DNA from: Phymorhynchus buccinoides
Taxonomy: Eukaryota > Mollusca > Gastropoda > Neogastropoda > Raphitomidae
DNA length: 64,000 nt
Direction: 5' to 3'
Assembly: GCA_017654935.2 (NCBI GenBank)
Contig: CM065683.1
Location: 5,751,247-5,815,246, forward strand
The translations under genes and the position numbers were made by a program. The notes under the pieces are model-generated. The model made no database searches and was not told the DNA's origin. It saw only the letters and a program-made list of their open reading frames with translations. This document shows, piece after piece, positions 20,919 to 33,700 of this stretch (the stretch's first letter is position 1; the number at the start of each line of letters is the position of its first letter).

Positions 20919-20922
20919 CTTC
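20782..20922 (-). other. SLC22 copy A exon 1 (start codon exon)
   Basis: The acceptor GGCAG is followed by GAAG and the ATG at 20918-20916; coding bases are 20782-20918 (45 codons plus 2 nt), ending CCATAG before donor GTATGT. The protein begins MEEVRRYLGGWGPYQ, the usual SLC22 start, then TM1. The split codon completes as Arg before CQVPG of exon 2. The copy B equivalent is 25374-25511, one base longer (frameshift near its end). Confidence 0.88.
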
Positions 20923-21400
20923 CTGCCAACATACGCATGTGATACATGATTCTCCATAAAGTTTACTGCCTACGTGATGATATAAGAATAACACAATACC
21001 ACCCTCCTAGGTAACGCCGCAGCTCTTCCATCTTCCTGCCAACATACGTATGTGATACATGATTCTCCATAAAGTGTACTGCCTACGTGATGATATAAGA
21101 ATAACACAATACCACCCTCATAGGTAACGCCGCACCTCTTCCTGCCAACACGTGTATGTGATACATGATTCTCCATAAAGTTTACTGCCTACGTGATGAT
21201 ATAAGAATAACACAATACCACCCTCATAGGTAACGCTACACATCTTCCTGCCAACACGTGTATGTGATACATGATTCTCCATAAAGCTTACTGCCTACGT
21301 GATGACATAAGAATAACACAATACCACCCTCCTAGGTAACGCTGCACATTTTCCCGCCTTCCTGCCAACACGTGAACGTGATACATGATTCTCCATAAAG
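20895..21400. repeat. ~110-bp tandem array on the exon 1 acceptor and start codon (5 units, left arm)
   Basis: Units near 20920, 21033, 21138, 21246 and 21361 share GTTGGCAG/GAAGATG and about 30 further bases of exon 1, then intron sequence. The first three units from the exon side show the best match. The mirror is 24890-25400. Confidence 0.92.
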
Positions 21401-21609
21401 TTTACTGTCTACGTAATAAAACAAAAATAAAATAGTAGGGTTTATGAAGGATCATGTAGACAGTAGACTTTCTAAAGAATCATGTATCACAGACGTACGA
21501 TACCTTTGTCTGGATTGTTGGTTGTTTTGTAAACACGACTGGTCCAGAAACAACGACAATGATCAGTCATACATGTGTCACTTGTCGGCAACAACAATAA
21601 TTGTTTTGA

Positions 21610-21615
21610 AACAAA

Positions 21616-21647
<32 letters not shown>

Positions 21648-21724
21648 TATACATACGCATATACATGCACACACATGCACGTCTGTACTCACCGGATTAT
21701 ACAGACACACACGCGCGCACTCAC

Positions 21725-21756
<32 letters not shown>

Positions 21757-21843
21757 GTGCGCATATACATACGCATATACATGCACACACATGCACGTCA
21801 GTAGTCACCTGATTTCACAGACACACACGCGCGCACTCACACA

Positions 21844-21934
<91 letters not shown>

Positions 21935-21935
21935 A
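21610..21935. repeat. CA/CG-rich compound microsatellite
   Basis: CA runs, (CG)n and two copies of a ~110-bp ACATACGCATATACATGCAC unit. The mirror at 24300-24600 is much altered by indels. Confidence 0.9.
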
Positions 21936-22306
21936 GTATTTGATGTTATTAATTACTCTTTTAATTTAAAAATAGAAAGAAAGAAAGAACTAATCTAACT
22001 CATTACAATCTAACCAGCAGTGCTTTGCGCTTCATTAAGTCGTTTATTTCTGATTGGCAACAGCTCGTTGAAATAAACTCCTCTAGGTAAAAAAAAGTTT
22101 TGTGTTCCCCAAGGGTCAGTCTTAGATCCACATTTTTTCTCTCTCCACATAATCGATTTGCCTTTGTACATCAAATGTTGCTGTGAAATGTGCGCTGATT
22201 ATACTTGTTTACAATGTAATGCTACTAATTAACGCATCATTTGTATGCCAATATTAATAGACTAATTAAGTAGACTGAATTGAACCACCCAAAAAATAAA
22301 AATGTA

Positions 22307-22314
22307 GGGGAAGA
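22307..22314. mobile_element. First bases of a hairpin MITE at the end of contig I
   Basis: GGGGAAGA matches the first 8 bases of the MITE at 23703, in the matching context. The contig stops there, so a strong hairpin may have broken the assembly. Confidence 0.55.
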
Positions 22315-22814
22315 NNNNNNNNNNNNNNNNNNNNNNNNNNNNNNNNNNNNNNNNNNNNNNNNNNNNNNNNNNNNNNNNNNNNNNNNNNNNNNNNNNNNNN
22401 NNNNNNNNNNNNNNNNNNNNNNNNNNNNNNNNNNNNNNNNNNNNNNNNNNNNNNNNNNNNNNNNNNNNNNNNNNNNNNNNNNNNNNNNNNNNNNNNNNNN
22501 NNNNNNNNNNNNNNNNNNNNNNNNNNNNNNNNNNNNNNNNNNNNNNNNNNNNNNNNNNNNNNNNNNNNNNNNNNNNNNNNNNNNNNNNNNNNNNNNNNNN
22601 NNNNNNNNNNNNNNNNNNNNNNNNNNNNNNNNNNNNNNNNNNNNNNNNNNNNNNNNNNNNNNNNNNNNNNNNNNNNNNNNNNNNNNNNNNNNNNNNNNNN
22701 NNNNNNNNNNNNNNNNNNNNNNNNNNNNNNNNNNNNNNNNNNNNNNNNNNNNNNNNNNNNNNNNNNNNNNNNNNNNNNNNNNNNNNNNNNNNNNNNNNNN
22801 NNNNNNNNNNNNNN
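22315..22814. other. Scaffold gap, exactly 500 N
   Basis: Run of 500 N. The fixed size marks a scaffolding join of unknown length, not a measured gap. It separates contig I from contig II, near the centre of the mirror symmetry. Confidence 0.99.
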
Positions 22815-23702
22815 TGTAATTCTCTTCCAGCACTTATTACATTGGCACCTAACCTTAATCAGTTTCAAAAACCTCCTCGATAAAGACCCCAAGATTCAAC
22901 AATTGAAATGTGTATATGATTAACACATCCATCTAAAAGCGTCCTAGTCATGCCAATCATAAAAAGAAATACAAATAATCAGAAAGGACACATTAAGAGG
23001 CCGCGAGGCCTAGTTGTCCTCATTCTCTGACCTGGCATGGTACCTGACCTGACTGACCTAAAGAAACATCTGCTTTACATGGAAGTATGTTGTGCTGTTC
23101 AATAGCCATTTGCGTGTTAAGCTACTACATCTAAGTTGGTATTTTGCTCTTGTGTAAGCTATTATTAAATATATTTAAATCAGTCATACATTCACTGGCA
23201 CTATCTCATAATGTGTATTCCATAATTAATAAAGAGGTAGTGAATGTGTGTAGTCAAAATAGTTTTGTCTGGGAATGAAGATTCTAATTTTACATGTTTT
23301 TGATCATAATCTCTTGGAAATACGCTTAGTGCCAGGTCATTGATGTTGCTCATCTCACGATAAGTCATAAATCATAATAATAGGCCGGGTTCACATTAGA
23401 CGCGTAAGTTCCGTACGGAAAACCCTAAATAGGTGGAAGAAAGAAGGATAAACGAGTTAACGCATATAGGAGGTAATTCGGACACGTGCGCAAATCTGTT
23501 TTCCCTTCTTTTGTTTCACTTATTTATGGATTTGCGCACAGGTTTCCGCATGGAATTATCCAAAAAATTATTTGCTTATGTGTGTACACGGCCTAATACC
23601 TAGCACTTTATGGAAGGATATTTCTTCGATTATTAATTTTTGTTATCTTTGAGGAAACACAAAATGCATCTTTTTTCGTTTTGGCTTGAGGTTGCATACA
23701 TA
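22815..23702. other. Unique spacer at start of contig II
   Basis: About 890 bases of AT-rich sequence not found in the arms, with no coding signal and no recognised repeat. It contains short runs such as GGCCGCGAGGCCTAG and is followed by a hairpin MITE. Confidence 0.5.
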
Positions 23703-23930
23703 GGGGAAGACGGGGTAAAAAGCTCATGGGCGGGTAAGAAGCCCACCCCAATTCAATTATCTCATGAAATGAAGCAAATTTCAGTCTCATTTTGCCCATG
23801 AGACGAGCGTTAATGTCTAGCATTCGTCTCATGGGCAAAATGTGACTGACATTTTCTTTATTTCAGGAGATAATTGGGGGGGGCTTCTTACCCGCCCATG
23901 CGACTTTTTACCCCGTCTTCACACTAACAT
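23703..23930. mobile_element. Tc1/mariner-type hairpin MITE, GGGGAAGACGGGGTAAAAAG, copy 1
   Basis: 228-bp near-perfect palindrome with termini GGGGAAGACGGGGTAAAAAG and core CCCATGAGACGA / TCGTCTCATGGG. Other copies are at 50514-50730 and 60538-60749. Confidence 0.9.
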
Positions 23931-24889
23931 TTATTATGTTTTATAGGGTGTTCTCAATTCAGTCTACTTAATTAGTCTATTAATATTGGCATACAAATGA
24001 TGCGTTAATTAGTAGCATTACATTGTAAACAAGTATAATCAGCGCACATTTCACAGCAACATTTGATGTACAAAGGCAAATCGATTATGTGGAGAGAGAA
24101 AAAATGTGGATCTAAGACTGACCCTTGGGGAACACAAAACTTTTTTTTACCTAGAGGAGTTTATTTCAACGAGCTGTTGCCAATCAGAAATAAACGACTT
24201 AATGAAGCGCAAAGCACTGCTGGTTAGATTGTAATGAGTTAGATTAGTTCTTTCTTTCTTTCTATTTTTAAATTAAAAGAGTAATTAATAACATCAATAC
24301 TCTGTGTGTGTGTGCTGTGTGTGTGTGTGTGTGTGTGTGTGTGTTCGTGTGTGTTGTGTGTGTGTGTGGTTTTGTGTGTGTGTGTGTTGTGAGTGTGTGA
24401 GTTTGCGCGCGTGTGTGTCGCGAAATTCAGGTGACTACGACCGTGCATGTTGTGGTGCATGCTATATGAGTATGTGTATATGCGCACGTGATGTGCACGT
24501 TTGATGTGTGTGTGTGTGGTGTGAAGTGCGCGCGTGGTAGTGTCTGTATAATCCGGTGAGTACTGTGACGTGCATGTGTGTGCATGTAGATGCGTATGAT
24601 ATAGGCGCGCCGGGGAGGGAAGCAGATGTTGTGTGAGTGTGGTCGTTTTGTTTTCAAAACATTATCTGTGTTTAGTTGCCGACAAGTGAACACAATGTAT
24701 GACTGATCATTGTCCGTTAGTTTCTGGACTCGTCGTGTTTACAAAACACCAAACAATCCAGACAAAGGTATCGTACAGTCTGTGATACATGATGCTTCGT
24801 TAAGTCTACTGTCTACATGATCCTTCATAAACCCTACTATTTTATTTTTGTTTTATTACGTAGACAGTAAACTTTATGGAGAATCATGT

Positions 24890-25400
24890 ATCACGTTCAC
24901 GTGTTGGCAGGAAGGCGGGAAAATGTGCAGCGTTACCTAGGAGGGTGGTATTGTGTTATTCTTATGTCATCACGTAGGCAGTAAGCTTTATGGAGAATCA
25001 TGTATCACATACCCCAAAAAACCGGGTGTTGGCAGGAAGATGTGTAGCGTTACCTATGAGGGTGGTATTGTGTTATTCTTATATCATCACGTAGGCAGTA
25101 AACTTTATGGAGAATCATGTATCACATACACGTGTTGGCAGGAAGATGAAAGAGGTGCGGCGTTACCCAGGAGGGTGGTATTTTGTTATTCTTATATCAT
25201 CACGTAGGCAGTAAACTTTATGGAGAATCATGTATCACATACACGTATGTTGGCAGGAAGATGAAAGAGCTGCGGCGTTACCCAGGAGGGTGGTATTGTG
25301 TTATTCTTATATCATCACGTAGGCAGTAAACTTTATGGAGAATCATGTATCACATACGTATGTTGGCAGGAAGATGGAAGAGGTGCGGCGTTACCTAGGA
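24890..25400. repeat. ~110-bp tandem array on the exon 1 acceptor and start codon (right arm)
   Basis: Mirror array, units near 24904, 25028, 25134, 25250 and 25362. Only the last reads on into the exon. Confidence 0.92.
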
Positions 25401-27783
25401 GGGTGGGGACCTTACCAGACCCGCCTCATCCTGCTGGTCCTCATCCCCATCCTATACAAAAGGAGGCAGACCCTGCTGCGCATCATCATCTTCCACGTCC
25501 GCCGACCATAGGTATGTAATATTCCTTGGGGCAGTGGGGTGGATGCCTCATGCCTACATACGGGAAGCTGGACGACCCCGCCCTCCGTTCATGTAGTCTC
25601 TCCCCGTGAGGGAACTACCAGTGCGTGGTGTGGTTTCTTTCGTAAAATCAGTCATCACGCCCTCTGGAAGTTTTTGTTGTTGTTATTTCCTCTAATCTGT
25701 TCCTCTCTTTGACTTTGCCTTTTTTTTTTGCTTTCTGCCATCATCTACTATCTTTCTGACTTTCAACTATGTTTGCAAACAAGGTCAGAGGTCAAAGGTC
25801 ATCATGGCCATTGGTATTTTGATTGCTGTAAGACTTAAGCTTATCTACCAACTTACCACATTGGACACTGTAACTGTGAAAATATAAAAACTAATGGCCA
25901 AGACAAATGAACATGTCCAATATCATAGGTCAAGGTAAACCAAGTAACATTAGCTCACACAGTAACTGCAAATACATGAGAGATACGTCCGCGAATATAG
26001 ATATACGTTTTCAACGGGTCAAGCGTCAGAGTCAAGGTCACCAAGGATGTAAACATTGAAAGGAACATTTGAAAATAGGAATCGGCCTTTATACCAAATT
26101 GGATCTACATTCGTCCAATGACAAGAACATTGGAAAAAAAATAGAAATGACAATAACCTTGGGACGAAATGACTATAACCTTGGGCCGAAACGACTATAA
26201 CCTTGGGCTGAAATCACCCTGGGCCGTAAATACTATAACGTTGGGCCGAAATGACTATAACCTTGGGCTGAAATGACTATGACCTTGGGCTGAAATGACT
26301 ATGGCCTTAGCCATTGGCCGAAATGACCATAGCCTTGGGCCAAACTGACTATTGCCTCGGGCCAATCTGACCATTGCCTTGGGCCAAAAAAATGACCAAA
26401 ATAACCGTGGGCCGAAATAAGGGTGTACTGATCAAGACTAGTATTATTTGTACATCAGCAAGGATCTCCTCGTTGATGCTATCTCCAACTTGGACGAAAC
26501 AAAAATATGACTATCCGAAGGTGAGACTGACGGTCTAACATAGATTCATTCCCATATCCCCTTGGCTGATCTCGAATTCTGCGACCTCACAAGCCGGGCT
26601 ATGGCTGCGAGTTGGGATTCGGAAACAGCGGAGTGGGAAAACTTGAAAACTTGAAAACTTTTAACTTTATTTTTCAAGGATAAAGATTTTAGGCAACGCC
26701 TAGTCTTCCAATCTGTCCCTTGCCTCTTAATCTTGTGCTAAAAAAAAGAAAGAAGGACAGAAGAACAACAACAACAAAACGGTGAGCCGAATGACAGACA
26801 GACACGTCCCCTGTCCATGTCTTCATGGTCAAGCTTCAACGCCAAGGTCAGCGAGATCATCATAAAACAAATTTGAAAGGAAAGTTTGGACGTAAGGTGT
26901 CGACTCTCCCATTGCCAAGTATCATCAAGGTCGATCCAGTAGTTTTCAAAACAAACGTGACGCACAGACAAGCACACACAGGACAGACAAAACAAACATA
27001 CTTTTTTAAATCCACCTTTCGTGGTCTGAGTACAATTGTGGGTTTTTTTTAAATGGTACAGGTGTCAGGTGCCGGGATGGCCCGAGGACTCCTACAGGAT
27101 TCAGAGCGAGGACCACCGGGTGGCCGTGGATCGGACCATCCCCCAGGAACACCACGGCTATTCCCACTGCTCCGTCCTCTCCCCCTGGCCAGGGAACAAC
27201 AGCCATGTCGACAACTACAGCAGCACTGTCAACAACCACAGCAGCACTGTCAACAGCACTATCAACAATGTTACCCAACAATGCCAGGACTGGGTTTACG
27301 ACAAATCTGAAGTGCACGACTCCGTGATTACTCAGGTAATAAGGTTTCCTTCCATTTTCTTTCTTCTTCTTTTTTTTATTAGCACAAGATTAAGAGCAAG
27401 GAAAAACCAAATCAATTTAGACAGCAGTGTCATGATACACGGGAATAGCCAGTAAATTATCGCTTTACTATGTATTATTCGATTGTCCAGTATTACTCTC
27501 TAAATACGAAATATTTAACATGGACTTTTTCTTCTCTCAGAAAGACAATAATATCCCGAATGTTTTATTCAATACTAACATTAATATTACTCTAATTATT
27601 CCGAACGTTATGATATCTAGTTGTAGAAGTTTTATTTTGTTGGATTTAGGCATGTTGTGTTATATTTTTAATGGGTTTTTTTCTGTCCAATATAAGAGTA
27701 AGCTAACAAGCTTTTTTTATCATGTTTATGTGTGCGAATGGAATGCGTGTGTGTGTGTGTTGTGTGTGTGTGTGTGTATGTGT

Positions 27784-27819
<36 letters not shown>

Positions 27820-29192
27820 GTGTGTGTGTGTGGTATGTGTGTGTGTGTCTGTGTGTCTGTGTGCGTGCGTGCGTGCGCGCATGCAGTTTGATTTGGTATG
27901 TGACAGGAATGAATTCCGAGCTCATATGAACATGGTATTTTTGGCTGGCAGCTTGCTTGGCACCCTAGTGTCTGGCTACCTGTGTGACTGGTGAGACCAC
28001 GACAACTTTCTCTTTGGGACTGCTTAAAGGGGCACCATGATGGATGAGTTTGTTGCTAGAAACACGTCCAGATTTCAGCAGGAAAACACCCTTTACAGAG
28101 ATCGCAACACTCACTTTGCTCTGGTTTCCCAGAAATCAAGCCGTCAAAAAGGCGATTCCTCCTTGGCGGAGGTGCTGGAAGTCAAATTCTTTCACCCAAA
28201 GAGAAGGCGTTTGCCGTCTCTTTTTGAATGGCCGCCTGTGTTTAGACCAAATATTTTTTATTATTTTAATTTTATACAGTTTTTCTAAAGGAGTTTCGCT
28301 CACAACAAAGGAAATAGCTCTTTTTTTTTTTACTGCACTACAAAAAAAAAAACCGCTTCAACCACAATGAGTGACCTCCACCCACCCCATCCAAAATGGC
28401 TACTCTCTCCGGCATCTCCGCCAAGGAAAAATCGCCGTTTTGACGGTTTAATTTCTAAGAAACCAGAGCAAAGTGAGTGTTCCGATCCTTGAAAAGGCTG
28501 TCTTTCTGGTGATCTCGACGTGTTTCTTGCAAAAAACTCTCATCCGTCCGAGTCCACCTTTAAGTCATTCAAGTCGTTCCACCCAAATATGTGCGGAATT
28601 AATACAAACATATCAGTTTGATGAATTTGCTTCAAGGCAAGTAAATCTGTGTGCACACCATTATTTTTGTCAGTTCTAAACTCGCTTCGCTCCCTTAGAC
28701 CACATTTTGCCTCTGACTTTGCGTGTGTAGTGGGGAAACCAATTGCTGTAGAGTTTTTCTATATAAAGTCACTTCCCTATGTCTAAACCTGAAGTAAAAA
28801 CCTGTTATCTTCTTTCATTTCTCTTTCTGTTTAGGTCTGGTTTGTTTGTGTGTGATTTGTGATTTGTGAGTTTTGTGAATAATTCAAAATCATTGCGATG
28901 CGAATGAGTTAATGGTGAAAGGTATTTGGTATGAACGAAAGTTAGGTGTTACGTCCACTCGGCTGCAAAGCAGCACATAAATACATTATTATGGGATGAA
29001 CCATCAACCAACCATCATTCAAGGCTCTGAGCAGATCCTGGAGGTACTGCTGTACCAGGTGTGGTAGGCTGATGCTGATTAGTGTGGGTATTTGGTATTT
29101 GGTATTTTTGCATTTTATAGTCACAGAGGCGTCTCAGTAAAATTCGGGTTGCTCCCACCTGTAAAGAACATCTGATCATGAATTCATTAGAC

Positions 29193-29266
<74 letters not shown>

Positions 29267-30719
29267 GCGTACACAACATTCATTCGTTCACCTTTACCTT
29301 CCTACATCTTATTGGAAGAAAGTTCAGTTGTGAACTCTATTCAACTACTGGCGGCCGTGTGCCGTCTTCACTATCAGCAAGCATTGGCTGTATTCCCACA
29401 ACTGCCTGAGTGAGTTGGAAGTAAAATGGTGCAGTCGCCAATCCGACCAAACTTTGCATTGGTGATTTCTACTCACTCTATCAAAAGACAGGAAAAAGTG
29501 TAGAAAAGTCACAACTATTTTCATCCGACTTTGTCGGTTAGTGTGGGGTGGCTTTTAAAGGTGGACCCTGACGGATGAGGTTTTTGCAAGAAACACGTCG
29601 AGAGCACCAGAAAGACAGCCTTTTCAAGGATCAGAACACTCACTTTGCTCTGGTTTCCTAGAAATCAAACCGTCAAAACGGCGATTCCTCCTTGGCGGAG
29701 ATGCCAGAGAGAGAAGCCATTTTGGATGGGGTGGGTGGAGGTCAATCCCATTGTGGTTGAAGCGTTTTTTCTTTTTTGTAGTGCAGTAAAAAAAAAAAAG
29801 AAGCTATTTCCTTTGTTGTGAGCAAAACTCCTTTAGAAAAACTGCATAAAGGTTTTTTTTTAAAGAAAGCAAAATAAGCTTGTATTGCGAAACTTTCGTG
29901 CAAACCATTTGGTCTAAACTCAAGCGGCCATTACAAAAGAGACGGCACACGACTTCTCTTTCAGTGAAAGAATTTGACTTCCAGCACCTCCGCCAAGGAG
30001 GAATCGCCAATTTGACGGTTTGATGTCTAGGAAACCAGAGCCAAGTGAGTGTTGCGATCTCTGTAAAGGGTGTTTTCATGGTGATCTCGGCGTGTTTCTT
30101 GCAAAATCTCATGCGTCAGGGTGCACCTTTAAACGTGAAACTCCTTAAATCATTTGTTGTTCTCTTTCTCGCAGGTTTGGAAGAAAGACCATCTTTTACA
30201 TCAGCACCGTTGTCTGCCTTGTGGTGGGCGTGGCCTCAGCTTTCCCTCCCAATCTGGTAATGTTCATGGTATACCGGGTCTTAGCTGGAGCAGCCGGCAG
30301 CGCCGTCTACATGTCTTGCTTCGTTCTGGGTAGGTTCAGTAGGCTTCCTTGCCCCATCCCCCACCCCACCCCCAGCAATCACGCCCCATCACCATCTCGC
30401 CCCATTTCAAACTCGCCCCAGTGAATGCACCGTACCACGACCAACTCGTCCCATTTTCCATTGAAATCTGTTTAACGTCCTCCGGTCTGGAACAGACACA
30501 TATGGGACATTAGTAGATATAAAAATGGTGGGAACGATCCTGAAGGCAATGTCCGGAGGCAGTGCAAAACCAGGAAAGTCCCGAATTTTTGACAATAACA
30601 GATGTGTAAACCGTAGCTACACCATTTTCCAACTCGCCCCTCCATTTTTATCTCTTCGTATCATGATGATGATGACGTCTCCAGCCAATGATTTTTTGGC
30701 TACGACACGGACAGACAAG

Positions 30720-30757
<38 letters not shown>

Positions 30758-33700
30758 CACGCACGCGCACATACACACAATATGGGGAACATAGTTAGTT
30801 TTAAGGCAGAAAACAGGACAGGAAAGAAGTCAGAAGTATTGTTGGAAGAGGTACGTTTTTAGAGCTGTTTTGAAAGATTGGAAAGATTTAGCAGAACGGA
30901 GTTCATATGGTAGGGAGTTCCAGATAGAAGGGGCAATGAAAGAAAATGAACGTTGCTCATTAACACACACTGTTCTGTTCAGTGATGGGTGCGGAGAACT
31001 GAGTTCAGAGGGGTAGGGAGTTCCAGATAGAAGGGGCAATGAAAGAAAATGAACGTTGCTCATTAACACACACTGTGTTGTTCAGTGGTGGAGATGGTGG
31101 GTGCGGAGAACTGAGTTCATAGGGGTAGGGAGTTTCAGATAGAAGGGGCACTGAAAGAAAATGAATGTTGCTCATTAACACACACTGTGTTGTTCAGTGA
31201 TGGAGATGGTGGGTCCGGAGAAGCGGACGAGGGCAGCCTCTCTACTGGCCTTGGTGTGGATGATCGGTCCTCTGGCGTTGGACGCCGTGTCCTACCTGGT
31301 GCGACAGTGGCACTACCTACAGGTCATCAGCGTGGCCCCGCTCGTCCTCTGCCTGGCTCACTGGTGGTCAGTATAAATGTTTGTGTGTCGGTGCTCCAGT
31401 TTTCCTTTAATTAAAGGATAGGGCCATGCTGTTTTTGGTGAAAAATCTGTGAGCTATACCGATGCTGTGTACCACCTGGTGCGACAGTTGCACTACCTGA
31501 GGGTTATGAGCGTGACCCCGCTCGTCCTCTGTCTGGCACACTGGTGGTCAGTACATGTGTGTATGGGGGTACCGACAGTTGCTCCTTGGTAATTGCTCCT
31601 CAACATTCGCTCCCCAACAATTGCTCCTAGGTTTAATTCCTCCTGAAGCATTTTCTCCTTGGATATTTGCTTCTCGAAGAGCTGCTCCTTGGATTTTTGC
31701 TCCTAGTTTATGTCATATTTTCTCCCATATACACATGAAAGGCAAACATGGTTAACAAGGTTCACTAGTATTGCTAACAAGTAAAGCTGTCCCACTCCCG
31801 AATATCCCCCCCCCCCCCCCCCCCTCCCGAAAGATACCTTTTTAAAGATACCTTTCATAGCAATGGACGAGAGAGAAAAGAAAAGAAAAATAGGAGCAAC
31901 TGTCCTAGGAGCAAAATCCCCAAGAATCTAATGTGCGAGGAGCAATTGTTCAAGGAGCAATTAGTCCTGGAGCAAGTATCCCAAGGAGCAATTATCAAAG
32001 AGTAATTGAAGCGAGGCAATTGTGGAGGAGCAAATGTCATGGACCTGTGTGTATGTTATTGTATGTCAGGGCTATTTTTAAGAAAGGTAATAGAACAGAT
32101 CCTGGCAATAATAGAGCAGTAAGTTTAACATATCTTGTAAGGTACTTGAATCAATTATAAGGGATAAATTAAAGTTGTTCTTTATTTTAAAGAAAACAAA
32201 CTATATTCAGATTGCCAACATGGTTTTAGGCGCAAAAGGTAGTGTGTTACGCAATTACTTCAAGTCATGGAACACATTTTACAAAATTGCTGGATTTAGG
32301 AGAGACTATAGATGTAGTGTATCTTGATTTTAAAAAGGCGTTTGATTCCGTGCCACATGAAAGGTTAATACTTAAATTGTCAGCAGGTGGGATTGATGGT
32401 AGACTATTGCAATGGATTAGAAGCTTTCTGTCTAATAGAAGACAGAAAGTAAGAGTAGGTCATTCATACTCGGAACAAGCAGAAGTAATTAGTGGTATTC
32501 CTCAAGGCAGTATGTTAGGCCCAGTACTATTTACCACATTCATTAATGACTTACCCGATGAAGTAAATAGTGTGTCACAGGTCACTTGATGATGTGTGCG
32601 TACTGACCAATTTTTCTCTTATTTAATTTGGCCTAGGCTAGTTCTATTCTTGCCACGAAATGGATGTTAGTTTTATTTATCAAGTTTCTCTTGCTACCGT
32701 GTTAATTTGGGCAGTCGTGTTAGTCCGCCAATGGCCAAGCAAGGTGGAGACAATTTCTTTCTTTCTTATTTTTCCAAGCTTCTATACGGAACCTGTTTCT
32801 TCTTGTCTTTATCACCATTTAGTGTGATCAGGCATTGAACTACTCCCGTACCATCTAAAAAAAAATCATATAGTGGGTTTAGAAGTACAGTAAAAACCGC
32901 TTAAGAGGAAGTCGCATATAAGCGGAGGTTGCTGTAGGGGGCAAGGGAGGGAAATTAGTGCAAAGGGAAAAAGTTAGATAAGCTTTCAGTTGTTGTTTCC
33001 TTTTCTGAGATTCTTTTGTTTCGGCATTTATTTTGGGTTGGGTCATTAAGTGGGGTTTATATCTTATCATTTGGCTACGATAGTGGTGTGTAATATTTCT
33101 AAAGGGGCATTGTTTATCTATTGTTTCAAATCGCCTGGGGTTTGTTTGTTCGGCGTCTTGACTGTATGAAAGAAACATTATTAGTATGACTTTTAAATAA
33201 ATTGCTTTTCGCTTTTACGCCTACTTGAAATTATTGTGTTTGTGTTGTTGGGTGTTAGCTAGAGTGTGTTTACTTTATTTTCATTGTGCACTACCCTTCT
33301 GGTTCGTGTCATAGTGAATGTAAGATCTTTGCTGATGATGCAAAGTTATATGATACATCTGTTAAAAAAGAAACATTACAGTCAGATTTACACTCTCTAC
33401 AAGCATGGTCAGAAAAATTGAATTTACTTTTTAATGTCCAAAAATGCAAGGTAATGTACATAGGAAGGAAAAACCCTAAACATGATTATTACATGAAGTT
33501 GAACGGCACAACAAGTAAAATTAATTTATGTGAAAATGAGAAAGACTTGGGAGTAACTTTTGATCCATTGTTGAAATTTTATACACATATACAGAAGGTA
33601 ACCAGTAAAGCTAATCAAGTAATGGGTTTAATCAAAAGATCCTTTGGCTATCTCATAAAGATATATTTGTTAAATTATACAAGGCCGTGGTTCGACCTCA

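Larger units (their letters stand above)
1..22306 (+). repeat. Left arm of a ~22-kb inverted repeat
   Basis: All of contig I is the reverse complement of 23957 to about 46.3 kb. Gene exons, solo LTR, LINE, SINE and MITEs all appear in mirror order; the solo LTR is 739 bp in both arms and most exon lengths match exactly. Differences are scattered SNPs, small indels and array copy number. Paired coordinates sum to between about 46235 and 46321. Confidence 0.96.
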
